This document shows positions 52,150 through 64,000 of a stretch of DNA of 64,000 bases, one piece after another. Origin of the DNA: Glossina fuscipes (lineage: Eukaryota; Arthropoda; Insecta; Diptera; Glossinidae); NCBI RefSeq assembly GCF_014805625.2, contig NW_023998415.1, positions 29,826,136-29,890,135 on the forward strand, in the 5' to 3' direction. How positions within the stretch are numbered: the first letter of the stretch is position 1; the number at the start of each line of letters is the position of its first letter. A program made the position numbers and the translations under genes. A model generated the notes under the pieces. It worked only from the letters and a program-made list of their open reading frames with translations. It was not told the origin of the DNA and searched no databases.

Positions 52150-52880
52150 AAGTAAGAAAATTATAGTCGGGCAAGGCCAACCATTCAATACCCTACACCA
52201 GATTGCCTAACACAATTCTTATTTTTATATCAAATTACTACTAAGGAAGGATCAATTTTCATGAAAAACCTTATTAGCGTAGGGTCCATCAAATAGGCCG
52301 AGATGGCCCAAATTTAGTATAGTTAAATTTTGTTATGTTAAATTACTATTATGATATAATTTTCATCATAAAACATTAAAGTTATAACTTTTTTGTCGTA
52401 CGAACTTCGAACTTCGTTATGTGAGAGAGATGAAAAATTGCTCCCGGTCGATAATTTTCACATCAATTTAGCACGCCCAAATATTACTACTTAGGCACTT
52501 TTGCTGAGAAATTTTGAAAATTGTAATTTTTTTCGAAAAAATCGATCGATCCAAACCACTTTCAATAGCGTTCGCCCTTAGGCAAAAAAAACACGTCACC
52601 TCTTGGTCTTGAAAATACCCGAAATCTGGCAAATCTGTTTAATCATATCCTTAAGTTTTTTTCTGAAAAAAAATAATATTCGACAGAATTGTGTTGATTG
52701 GCCTAACCTATTAATACATATACGAAAATTTTTGAACACTAATTTCCCGATTTTGTTGATGAATTTGTAGTCCATTCTTCAGTTTTCCTGGAATTTTCGT
52801 ACAACATTTCTGAATACATCTTAGCTTAAGCTGATCTCTCCATCTGTTCGTCTACTAGGCCGTCCGCCTTGCTTGCTTGT
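52150..52880. repeat. dispersed repeat copies, one + and one inverted fragment
   Basis: The + copy starts GTCGGGCAAGGCCAACC with ATACCCTACACCA (52188-52200), the left terminus of the family. It continues with a GGCCCAAATTTAGTATAGT block and TTCAATAGCGTTCG. Near 52838-52865, CATCTGTTCGTCTACTAGGCC is the reverse complement of the GACGAACAGA block. This indicates an inverted second fragment or a rearranged copy. Confidence 0.5.
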
Positions 52881-55059
52881 GTTCAATCTACAGACCGCAA
52901 TTTTGAAGACCGTTTGATGAAGTGTGGTTCACTGAGGGGTTTTAGACCAAGTATGGAACCACTTTTTCGACCCTTTGCCATACAACGTCTTGTTATGAAA
53001 AGTCATTGTATGAATAAGTGCAGGGAAATGTTGAGAGTTTAACGGTGAGCCGAAGTTCACTTCAGTGTTTTTATTTGCTATATGAATGATAAATTCCGAT
53101 TATTGCTTATAATGAATATGGCATATATTTAAAGGAAACAATTGTTTTTCATTTTTCCTACTCTTAAGAGACAATGAGCAAAGAGGTTATCGTCCCTTAA
53201 CGAAAAACAAATTTGATATTTTCTTTTTTTTTTTTTTTTTTATTCTTCTAAGTGAAATTTGAAGATTGTAGTTATAACGTTAAGAGAAACGCAAAGATAA
53301 GGATGTAAACAGAAGTGATTAGACCTTAGCGGACACAGTAAACATATATTGGAGGTACTGCAATCAACGTCATTTCAGAGTGCTTTCAGTGTTAAACATT
53401 TAATTTAATGTATAGAAACCCATTGAACAATTAATATACAACAATAAATAAGCCGAAGAAAGAAAGAAGAATGATTTGCGATTGATGGCGGAATATAGGA
53501 AATAAGAAGAAGTACGAATACTAAATACCGATCACATCAGACATTAACGTGTTTGTAAAAAATTTTAAATTATTGACAGCCTTGAGCCATCCATGATCGG
53601 TTTCAACAATACCCATATTTTTCAGATGAAAGTTGAGGGAATTATCACACCTGTAGAAATCGGTTACTATTAAAAGCAAACAGGCTTTTAGTCTTAACAA
53701 CGTTCTAAAGTAGCGGACATATTAATTGAGTGTATTACACACCTGCTAATATGTGAATTATAATAAATGTGCCACAATAGTATGTAAGGTAACACTTAAT
53801 TGGAATTAATATATAACGACGATACACTAGCTCTATAAGGATAAATTTAGTAAGGAATCATAAAATTCCTTACACTTTGAACATGTCCTCTCGTGCGAAA
53901 GATGAAACTTGTTAAGGTAAAAGCTTATATAATTTCTATGTTGTTTTACGGATCAGTTGATTGAACTAATTGAAAAACTTGAAATTACATTATTCATTCT
54001 TCTTGCGTACAAGCCTTGCTAGGTTCTTCATAAAACACGTAACTAATACTTACGAACATTTTTAACGTAATAAGAAACTCATGTGAAACTCTTTAGTATT
54101 GCAATCGATTCAATTATATTCGCTTTCGTTAATGGTGCCCTATAAGTAGGAAATTATAGTTTATTTTTTCCAGTTTATTTGCAAAAGACCAATCAATTCT
54201 TTTACACATATTAGTACATATGCAAAAGAAAATGAACGCTTTGTTCTTTTACATTTCCTTAGCCCTACCATTAGCTGACTTTCAATTGTAGCCTCATAAC
54301 AATACTTCCTGCTAAAGCGCACAGGATTTTTTTTTTAAATATTCCCTATAAAACCCATTTAAGCGATGGAATCCTAACAGAATATCATTAAATTTAAAGC
54401 CAATCAGTCAAGAATGGGTATACGATAAATATTGGACTACGTAGAAGAATATAGTTTTGTAAAAAACGTGAATAAACTGTTAAATATTGGCTTCGCTTTA
54501 AGCCGTGAAATTGTTCGAAAAATCGAATTTTTTTGTCACATTGGAATATTCGACTCACTATGAAACATATTGAATATCACTCTTGAAAATTTAAAGGTTT
54601 TAAGAGGACGTTGTGTTGCATAGCCGAATAAAATGCAATTACAAATCTCAGTACAGTTTGAACATATTTGCAGTCAAATAACTGTAGCGAAGGTTGGAAT
54701 CAGTAGAGCTATAACTCTAGCCGATTAATATCCATTAGGTTGAGATAGATATCTCACCATGTTTACACGTACACACTACATACTCCGGAAGATAAGTCAT
54801 ATTAAAAGAAATGAAATGAAAAAACGACTTACCTAAAATACTAAAAAAAAGTTAAAAAGAAAAAGAAAAGAAGAAAATTATGTCCGGTCGTGACTTTCGT
54901 GCTCTATAATATGGAGTTGGCGCAGATGATTTTTCCCCATTTCCAAAACAAAAGTCGCATAGACGCGTGGATATCGCAGACATATCGTTTGAAACCTTTA
55001 GGTTAGTTCCGAATTCTTTTGCGAAATTTGCAGGAAATTTCTTCATCTTCGCTAATGGG

Positions 55060-55590
55060 AGAATGCTTACCGCAGATAGTATACAGTCGAGCAGGCGAAG
55101 AAATGGATAGACGAACGGACGGACATGATTAAGTATATTCCAAAATTGCAACTGGCCAAGAATTTATATACTTTATGTGTCATCTGAAGCTTGTCTCTAT
55201 GCGTGGCATTTTTTTTTTTTTTTTTTGTATTTTTGTATAGAGATCTGCCATAGTTTATGAGTAATGAGAAAAAACTAATTTTTTATTCCTTTTGAGAAAC
55301 AGAGGCTCTCTTACCTTACGTAGTATTCTGTCGGTGTATCCTTCGACCGATTTAGCCTATTTTCAATACCAACCTAAGTGCAAAAACTGCCAAATTTGAA
55401 GTCAATATTCTCTATTTTGCGGGCAGGAGGCATTACAGAAACGGACAGACGGACATGATTAAATCAATTTAAACTATAGTACTGATTAGGAATGTTTATA
55501 GTTTGTCGGGTATCTGAAACTCTCCTCTGAGCGTTGCAAACATCTTGACAAAATTAATGTACCCTTCATATTTCGGTGATGGATATAAAA
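55060..55590 (+). repeat. dispersed repeat, two tandem 3' tails
   Basis: GACGAACGGACGGACATGATT at about 55111-55131 and ACGGACAGACGGACATGATT at 55441-55460 are two copies of one block. The second is followed by CGTTGCAAACATCTTGACAAA and a TGATGGATATAAAA end. A similar tail is at 59440-59505, so these are separate 3' halves of the same family placed in tandem. Confidence 0.5.
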
Positions 55591-56606
55591 ATTAACAGAT
55601 CACATTTCCCTTCGCACTCGTACGATCTTACTAATAGTTCGATCCTGGCCTAAAATTCTTCCTATATTTGACCTATAGGGTGCATCTACAAGTAACAAAA
55701 ATTCGGAAATATATTTGATTAGTTGTTAGTCTTGGTTGTGTTCTAATTTTTCGCTTAACATAATCTATTATTTGTATATTAATTTATGAGCTCGATCAAT
55801 GGAGTAGCATATTTGTATCTGCCGTAGAGGCATTGCATTTATGTTTATGTGAAATCTACCTCTAGCATGTTTTCAATGGTTTCAATGGTAAGAAAACACG
55901 TGATATAAGCTTTACTAAGAGTACACGGGGGGTATATTAATCTACTGGAATGCTGCTTTTAAGTACAAGAATTATAAAATGTGACTGTCATTATGGGCAA
56001 GGGAAAGGCAATATTGTATACAAAGCACGAAGATTGTGTTTGTAATTTTAATCCGCCGTTAGACGGACATAGCTAGGTTAATTCCATTATCTACGTTGAC
56101 CGAAAACATACACAAGGATGCCGATCTATAGTTCTGCTTGACTATCAAATAGCAAATGGCTACGAAAAACCTATGAGAACTAATAAACCAACTTAGGTGG
56201 TGGGTGAAAAAAAAAAAAACTTCCTCCTACGCCAACAAGGCCAAATAAATTTTTCTTTATTTATATTAAACTTACATAAATTATTATTTTATGTTTGTAC
56301 AATATCAGCTACTTTTATCGGAAGTCTTACATATTAAAAACAAAAGTTAAGAGTTTCCTTTTTCTAATTTTCTATCTTTTAATATTTTCTTGGTTTCAGC
56401 CTGTTTTGGAATGTTGCATTCAATTTTTTATTAACAAGCTAGAATTCAAAAAAGCAATTGTCACGAATACTAAGCGTTAGCGACATGGGCGACTGATGGA
56501 AATGGCTATTTCATTTGACACGTTCCGTATATATAATGCAATTTGGCATAGAAGAATTTAGGCAACGAATCTTCCGAAGGCCACTGACACTTAATTAAGC
56601 AAGGCT

Positions 56607-56610
<4 letters not shown>

Positions 56611-56675
<65 letters not shown>

Positions 56676-56760
56676 ATCTCTATCTCTATCTCTCTCTTTT
56701 GCTAGCTCTCTCTTTCTCTCTCTTTCTTTTTCCCTTTCTCTCTCTCTCTCATTCTTCTTC
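56611..56760. repeat. long (CT)n microsatellite
   Basis: An uninterrupted CT array of about 60 bases, then CT with TATC, TTTC and CCTT variants. Confidence 0.95.
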
Positions 56761-58024
56761 TCTTTCTCTGTCCAGCTCTCTTACTTCTCAAGCTAAACTT
56801 TCTCCATTGCTATTGATTTCTTAACCAACACATTTTTAAAAGAAGAAATGCTTCCCTATCCCAAAGAAAGAGAAAATGGTTCACTAAGATATTGCATCCT
56901 ATTGAAGACTACTGCGCTGAATTTGAGTATCATTTAGCTCCAAAGATTAAAGACAATCTCCCAAAATTATTCTCACATTTGTTACAAAAGTGCTACGAAA
57001 TCCTCACGTAGTCCTTGTCCACTTAATTGTAACTGATGTCTTAATCGTAGCATACAAATGAGAAATTTAAACCTTTCTCCAACTGTTTGTTAAACAATCG
57101 TTTAACTTAATCATATATGTCTTACTAATTAAATTCTCTTCGATCTTTATAACACATTCGCGCACAGTAAAAATTGAAAACTAATTAAAAATCTTTTGTA
57201 AAGGTAGACATAATATTGTGTGTATATACATAATGAATGCGATTATACAGGTCTAAATTTTCAATTAATTTTTATTAATATATTAAAGTTATATAATAAT
57301 GAAATAAAAATAATTGATGTTTAAAATTCAAATACTATAGCACTTATGTCATTTTGCAACGCTATACTATAGTATTTACGCCCAAGAACATGTTAAGCGA
57401 GTAGGCCAAGTTATGTTCATTCGAATACGCTTGAATTCATCAAGATAAAACTTGACAATGTCAAAGCTGCAACCATATTGTTAGATATTTATAAAGCTAT
57501 CGACAAAAACTGATAAAATAAATGAGATAAACGTTTTTATTATCGACTTCTAAAGATATTCAACGCTTTCGGGACGAAAGAGGTTTTTTGATTAAGACGA
57601 TGGGTTATCTCCATAAAACTAAAATACAAAAAGACAAAAATCGTCTATCAAAATTTTGAGATGTCAGCTCTTAGGCATTTACGTTTCCTAGGACATATCA
57701 TTCTCTGAATAGAAAAATTCATTGCACACTAACTCTTCGATATACGATGAGAAAACAGAAGGTATGGGAATGGAAAACTGTACAACTCAAAATCATTTAG
57801 TAAAATAATTTTTTTCTTTGTTTTTTCACTTATTTCGCCATTAAGTACATTTATGTACGTGTATGCAAACGTTGCATTTTAAGTACATACATGCACACAT
57901 GTATTATTTATTTATATCGCTCTGTAAGCATCGAATGTTAAAATTATCCGCCTTATAGCTAACATTACTTTTTTTACGCGTCGATGACACAGCATCCGTT
58001 TGTTTTTTTTTTTTTTTCTACCCG

Positions 58025-58060
<36 letters not shown>

Positions 58061-58389
58061 AACACTATTGCTTCTTTTTCATCACATTCGTTGCCATGTT
58101 GTATCAAGGGCTAATTTTTCAAATCAGTCATCATATATTGCCGCAATTTTCTTGTTTTTTTTTTTTTTTGTTTTCTTTACTTAACTTAAAAGGAGAAACC
58201 ATGCCCTGGTTGTTTTTTATAATTTTAATCTTTTTCTAATAAATGTTATTATTATTTTTATTATTATTATTAGTATGATGCAACTATAAATGAAATGCTT
58301 GATTAATTAATTAATTAATTTATTAAATTAATTAAAAAAATTAGAAATTAAATACAATAAACCTGATAAAATAATGCACGCATTTATAG

Positions 58390-58503
58390 GAAGTGGCTGA
58401 GTTGCGACGCCAAGTGGCCCTTGAAAATTTACAAAATCAACGCTTGGATAATTTTGATCAAGACGTACCTGTGGAATTTGAATGCTGTTTCTGCACATCA
58501 AAG
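58390..58503 (+). CDS. Shab: Shab C-terminal tail exon (EVAELRRQ ... ECCFCTSK)
   Basis: 38 codons, phase 0 at both ends. It reads EVAELRRQVALENLQNQR, a short amphipathic likely coiled-coil segment. It then reads LDNFDQDVPVEFECCFCTSK, which carries the conserved Cys cluster CCFC. Both blocks match Drosophila Shab closely. Acceptor AG at 58388-58389; donor AAG|GTACAA at 58504. The strong conservation here contrasts with the low-complexity linkers on either side and suggests a functional tail module. Confidence 0.97.
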
Positions 58504-59199
58504 GTACAAACCAATGTTTTGTTTTTTTTTTTTTTTTACATATATACAAGCATTTTAATATATACACCTACGTTGGAGTGTACGTAGGCGCGTAAGTTGA
58601 TCAGTTGTAAGATCTTGACGTAATTTACGGAAATATATATATATATGTATATGTAAAAAATCAACATAGTTATCAACATTTTGAAATTTCATGATGATCA
58701 AATATTACGGCCATCTTTCGTTAGATGTGTGATTTTAAAAAACTGAATATAGCTTAAGTACACTGGAAGGGATAACCTAAGAAACACTTAATGATAAAAA
58801 ATATCATGTTACAGATGCATCGAATAAAATCTGTGATCTGACAATATACGATAACAGAAAGTAACACTTTTTGTACGTTTTTTGAATTGCACGATTTTTC
58901 GAAACATATCATTTACTCATAAGGCAATGAACGCATCAAGCATCAAGCTTTCATTGAAGTTCGTCTTCACTGTCATGCAAATTATTTGATCGATAGGATT
59001 AAATTATGATTCAGGGCAATAGTTGTATAACTAGATATGTATCGAATAGAAAGATTTTTTTTGGTTTTGCGTATTATGAACAGATTATGGCTGTTTGGAA
59101 ACTTGATCTGTGTTCATCAATAAAAAATTTGTAATCTATATTTCACTTCTCTATACCAATGTTTACTACAATCAACTTTTCACGAACAGACGATTGATA

Positions 59200-59510
59200 T
59201 ATGATGCACATAACTATGTTCCTTAAATCAGAAGTGTTCTCAATTTACATGATGCTGTGTCCATTGATCGATTTGGAACACTTTCAATACAAACCTGCCT
59301 ATAAGAACTTCCACTTTTTCTGCCCAATACAATGTTTACAACAGAGATTACGCAAACGGACAGAGGGACTTAAATCGACTTAAATCGATGTAGAATTTGA
59401 TATTGACCCTGAAAATGTATACTTTGTCGATGCTTCCTTTAGGCCGTTGCAAACGTTTTGACAAAATGAATATACTCCCCACCCTTCGCTGATGGCTACA
59501 AAAACAATGT
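59200..59510 (+). repeat. dispersed repeat, 3' part
   Basis: Contains AAACGGACAGAGGGACTTAAA, CCGTTGCAAACGTTTTGACAA and GCTGATGGCTACAAAAAC, homologous in order to the tail at 55440-55590. The 60-codon ORF over it (59201-59383) is a by-product. Confidence 0.5.
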
Positions 59511-60276
59511 TGTTCAGTGTATACATTTTACAAGGCGTCAATAAAAAAAAAGAATATTGAAATTGTACTCCGCAGTATTAAACGACTTTCTCACACACTA
59601 TGTTCAACGTCAACCAATTGATGATATGTTTTGTAGGAGTATGTCAAGCTATATATATATTTATCAGTACAAAAACTTAAGAGCTGGAAACGTGCGACCA
59701 TCAAGGTGTATGTCTCGCGGTATAATTTCATGACCTCTGTCGCTATTACTATGCATTGGAAAAAATCAACTTTTCGAAAGACAGTTTGATGAAACTATTC
59801 CTTTAAAAAGAAAAATATCGGCTTGTATTCCTTCCTTCCTCCCTATTTTATAACGCCCATTTATATTGCTTCAAAAGTATTTCTGATAGCAAATGTCGCC
59901 CTTTTCTTAAACATTATATTCAAACAAGAAAAAGTAGCTGAAAATTATTTATGAAAGCACACGAAAGAGTAACGAAACGAGAAACGCTAACACAAACACA
60001 CCTCTAATAGCAATATTTTAGAAAAAGAGTAAAAATAATGGTGTATACGCGAGGCATTAGTCAGCACACGACTAAGCTGACTAACACAGGGCAGGTAAAA
60101 GAACAAAAATATTATTCTGTGACTGTAACATTGTTGTATGCTTTAAAATTCTTCGAACAGGGGATACACGGATGCAAAAGGCTTTGCTTATGCAGATGCC
60201 CTTTATTTGCGCTTTTGTATTTATGTTCTTTCACTTAGGACATTTACATAAGTCGTCGCTGTCATTCATATTTTGT

Positions 60277-60323
<47 letters not shown>

Positions 60324-60742
60324 TTATTGCATAATAACATGCACTGTGATTTTACCATAAGTCAAGCGCAATCGTAATTTACATGAGTTTTGAGATGAGA
60401 AGAGAAAATGATTATGAACTTGCAGGATCGCGTTTGTACGTTCCATGGACGAGATTACACGATGAAGCAACTGGCTCGACCACCACCTTCGCCCAAGCAT
60501 TATTTAGCCTTGAAACGTATGATTGAGAACGGAACCCTCGATGTCTATTATCTTTAAAATGGGTAAAATGCATAAATAGACCCCTCCCTCCCTCGTACAA
60601 TGCTAATGCAGTAGAATATGTTTTTTTTTGGTTTTCCTTTCTATTTTTTTTTTTTTCGTTTTCAAATTTGTGGTTAGGTTTCGTATGACATTCGCTTATG
60701 TGTGCATAAATATGTAAATACGATATTCATACACAAACACAA

Positions 60743-60785
<43 letters not shown>

Positions 60786-62409
60786 AACATACACACACAC
60801 GTGTAAGCATCTTATTGCCCTTGACTTACTCACACTTGAACATTTATTTAAGTCTACCTACCTATCTCTATGCATTATTGTTCGTTAATTTATTTAAATA
60901 AATCCAAATTATCTTATTATTACTTTAATGGATATCAAATCTCTCTTACGCTTGCAGAGTAAATTTGATTTTTCGATGAATTTAAATTAACTTTTATTTT
61001 TTAAAAGATTTTTTTATGCTATTGCTTATGCAGTTGTTATAGTTTTTTAATTTAATTTTTTTTTTTTTTTTGATTTTTTAGTTATTTATTTATTTATTTA
61101 TTTATTTTTTTTGTTTATTTTTAAGGAATGGCAAGGATGTCATGGCGAATGTATCCCACTACGAGCGAATAGTGTTTAAATAGAATATCAAAATAAAATA
61201 AATAAAAATGAGACTGTAAGATATTCGGTTATATATCGGCATGTATAAGACTACCTATGCCCTAAGGAAAAAAGAAAAAACAAAAAAGAAAAAACAAAAG
61301 AAAAACAAAACAAATGCAATTTGCGGTTTCAAATTTTCCTATTACTAGATATTGAATACGAAGCAGGGAGCCAGCCGACTTGTAGTCTGCGGCATGATAA
61401 AAAAAGATTTGCGTTTGGATTTATGATAACATATTTCGTGACCAAAGAAAGCTTACTTCAATGCGGTTCGTTAATTTGTATAGCGTGTATAAAAGCCTGT
61501 ATACGATATGAAAATCGCAAATCGCAAATCGAACAAAAAGACATACGGCCCTAAATAGATTAATACTTAAATAATTTTATAAAATTATAGCGACCTATGT
61601 AACTATTTGAAGAATTTTATGTGCAATTAGTATATTAAATAAGAGAAATCCCAATTGCTTAAAAACTTATTTATTATAATTTGAATTTTCTTTAATATGT
61701 TAAACCGTTCAACTACAGATGCATACATATATACTCGCATATAGAAACAGAAAAGTCGTGTGTGTGTATGTGGTTTTATTAACGATTGTTTTAATGAAAG
61801 TAAAGCGAAAAGTTCGCTTTTCTTTTAACTTTTTTTTTATTTTTTTTTTCCTTTCTTTGTAATATTATTTTAACAATTAAAATAAACAAATTTACATTTT
61901 TACTAAACACATGTTTCGTTTAAAAGGAAATCTTATTTTTCAAAATTGTTGTTAAATTGTAAGTTATGGGCTAAAGAATGCGAAAATCGATATGAAATTA
62001 TCGATAATAAATTATAAATTTACAAGATAACTACATTCGTTTCCGCCGGTCCCTCAATACATTGACTCTACCTTCAAAGCCATTTTCCTTCCTTAAAAGA
62101 ATTCAGTTCAAGTTAGGGAATATCGAGAATATAACATTTGTGTAGTAATTCTATCTCTGTCTGGTAAGTTAGATTTTTGTTTTTTTTTTTTTTTTTTTTT
62201 GTCAAGAAATCTTACATTCACTTATTCGAGCAATGCCAATAACCTTGCGTTATTTTATAGTGACCTTAAAAGTATATCATCGCCGACTTTGGAATGTTGA
62301 CTAATTCGGAATTCCGAACTGAGCATCATCCCATCAGTCGCGGAAAATTCAAGTCGCATGGAAAAGCTACAAATTCAAAAAACTTCTCTCAATACATTTT
62401 TCGGTTAAG

Positions 62410-62640
62410 TTTTAATGTATCGATCCAATAGGGATGACTAACTTTGCGCTGAAATATGTCAGTGTGCCAAATTTCATGAAAATGCCAAAAAAAACTTATG
62501 GTCAATAGGTTGAACATAAGAATATCAGACGAACAGAGGGATAGCCAAGTTTAAATCGATTCAGAATATTAAACCTATCTCTCTATCTATCTATCTGTCT
62601 CTTGGCTACTATATACATGTCCGCGCAAACTTAATACAAC
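62410..62640 (+). repeat. dispersed repeat, middle and 3' part
   Basis: GTCAGTGTGCCAAATTTCATG aligns with the block at about 28481-28499. CAGACGAACAGAGGGATAG and ATCGATTCAGAA follow, as in the other copies. A TATC repeat (about 62581-62601) interrupts the tail. Confidence 0.5.
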
Positions 62641-63757
62641 TTATATACAGTCTTTACCAAAACTTTCTATTCCGTTCAATTCTTTTTCAATAAATCTTGA
62701 ATAATTAGAGAATTTTTCAAAAAAAGGAAGACTTGCATCTTCCTATCACATATATGAAAGGTCAATCTGTAATTGATGTGACATTCATGCGAGGGAACAA
62801 AAAAGCTGCCAGCAACAGTAGAATTTCTGTTAAGGCGATATTTTAATTTTTTTTTTTCACAAAATTTATGTGATCTTAAAAAATCCAATAATCGATAGGG
62901 AAATAGACAGAAGTTTGTGTAGTACAGTGACTACACTTCTGGGATTATTATATAATTCCGTGAAAGTTTTAAATGAATATGTGCTTTCTCAATTACGGCT
63001 AGTTGATCGCCTTTAGCCCTTCCAATGGGTGAAAGAATGCCATGCTTAACCTTAAAGTGTATCTATATATTTAGTTACATATTCAGTGAATTCAGTGATT
63101 ACGGTTTCTCGTTCAAGACGAACATCACTATAAAATTGATCTACAAATGTAACGAATTTGCGAATAATTTTAATTCGCAAAATTAAATTTAGCTTTGTTA
63201 ATCGGTGATGGGGAGAGTGTGCCAACTCTTACAATACGCTTACCATCATGTGCCGTCGATCGAGATTGAAATTTCACGATAAATGAAATTTGTAAAGATG
63301 TACTGCACGGAGCATTAAATGCGCGTGTCTCAATATTAAGATTGTGAATGTAAGGTAAGTTTTGAAAACTTTCTCTTTCAAATAAATACTAATGAGTTTA
63401 ACATAACATCCAAGCTGGCTGTTTCACTGTAATTATCGCTATCGTCGGCTTTTAGGCTAATAAATACCCTGTCCATCAGTAACTGAACGCAATGAAATGT
63501 ATATACGTTCGCATTTATAAATACATTGCACAAATATTCCGTTAGAGTGGCAGGGATTGAAAAAAAGTGAAAATACCTCACATAATCAACGCAACATTTT
63601 CCTAAAGCTGGACTATGCTTATTTCTTAATTTTTAAGATCACAAAATCACAAACCGGAACTCTTCTTCTAATCTTCTTTTCTTTTTTTTATTTTTTTTAT
63701 TTTTTATTTTTATTTTTTTTGTTTTGTTTTATTTCTGCGTTTTCTTTTCATTTGTAG

Positions 63758-64000
63758 GATTTTAAGGAGTTTACCGACGCCGAAGGTGTTATTGCTCTTC
63801 CCACTTCAGACTTCCATAGGCCAATCTGTTACGAATTGCGTACAGCTGCTAATCGACAAATTCCAGCGAGCCTTCCATTTGGTTTACTGGCCCCAACAAC
63901 GCCGCCACTTCCCACCACTCAGATGTCCAGTTTGATACAACAGCAGCAGTTGATCGGTCTTAGTGTTTCAGTTGCGACAGGCACAACAAATGTTGACGCC
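63758..64000 (+). CDS. Shab: Shab C-terminal tail exon, continues past the window
   Basis: 81 codons visible, phase 0 entry. It starts DFKEFTDAEGVIALPTSDFH and continues RPICYELRTAANRQIP, matching the conserved Drosophila block after CCFCTTK. After that it is Pro/Ser/Thr/Gln-rich low-complexity sequence with a short Gln run (QQQQ). No stop or donor occurs before 64000, so the protein end is outside the window. Confidence 0.96.

Larger units (their letters stand above)
48468..58389 (+). other. Shab: Shab intron 6 (9.9 kb)
   Basis: Donor GTAAGT at 48468; acceptor TTTATAG ending at 58389. It contains CATA/CA arrays (about 49010-49128 and 50711-50776), an ATT array (about 51086-51246), a long CT array (56611-56760), and fragments of the dispersed repeat family (about 52150-52880 and 55060-55590). 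No gene is supported; short ORFs here come from repeats or AT-rich DNA. Confidence 0.9.
58504..63757 (+). other. Shab: Shab intron 7 (5.3 kb)
   Basis: Donor GTACAA at 58504; acceptor TTTGTAG ending at 63757 after a T-rich tract. It holds dispersed-repeat tails (about 59200-59510 and 62410-62640), a very long poly-T run (about 60277-60322) and a TA array (about 60751-60782). A perfect donor-like AAG|GTAAGT occurs at 63353-63360 but has no convincing exon in front of it. Confidence 0.9.

Noticed and set aside
63340..63362. Perfect AAG|GTAAGT donor in intron 7
   Set aside because: No acceptor and open frame in the right phase upstream, and no pyrimidine tract for a recursive site.
1..64000. tRNA, rRNA or CRISPR-like structures
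   Set aside because: By eye I found no cloverleaf with A/B boxes, no rRNA-like blocks and no regularly spaced direct repeats; a covariance-model search would be needed to be sure.

Overview
The window is animal genomic DNA, strongly AT-rich and full of long poly-A/poly-T runs and microsatellites. It holds one large intron-rich gene on the + strand: the fly orthologue of Shab, a Kv2-type voltage-gated potassium channel. The translated exons match Drosophila Shab so closely that the source is almost certainly a higher dipteran. The style of the intronic repeats and a LOA/R1-like retrotransposon fit a fruit fly such as a tephritid, but that is inference.

Layout, all + strand: a 5' UTR exon ends at 2744. 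A 108-bp intron follows, then the exon with the start codon, Gln-rich N-terminus and T1/BTB domain (2853-4179). After a 16.7-kb intron comes the single exon with all of S1-S6 and the pore (20890-21739). The cytoplasmic C-terminal tail is split over five exons: 26807-26896 (symmetric cassette type), 47501-47637 (possible 5' extension from 47426), 48102-48467, 58390-58503, and 63758 to beyond the window edge. Splice phases agree at every junction. The seven segments sum to 1040 codons in this window, or 1065 with the extension. The gene continues past 64000.

Nothing else in the window is a secure gene. The introns carry microsatellites, two assembly gaps (31460-31559 and 44355-44364), two degenerate tandem reverse-transcriptase fragments on the - strand (about 41060-42905), and several degraded copies of one dispersed repeat family. 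The longest copy has imperfect inverted ends.

The most interesting signal is about splicing. Two very long tracts contain no AG dinucleotide: 913 nt at 46511-47423, and 591 sequenced nt at 31560-32151 (about 805 including a gap and its upstream flank). Each starts at or contains a strong pyrimidine tract, and each ends at an AG that opens a reading frame in the correct phase for Shab. This is the layout expected of a 3' splice site with a distant branch point. One tract predicts a 25-codon basic extension of the exon at 47501. The other predicts an unannotated alternative last exon (32154-32314) that would give a Kv2 channel with a short, different tail. A third, smaller AG-free tract (47643-47899) ends at an AG|GTAAAC site that could be a recursive splice site or an alternative acceptor.
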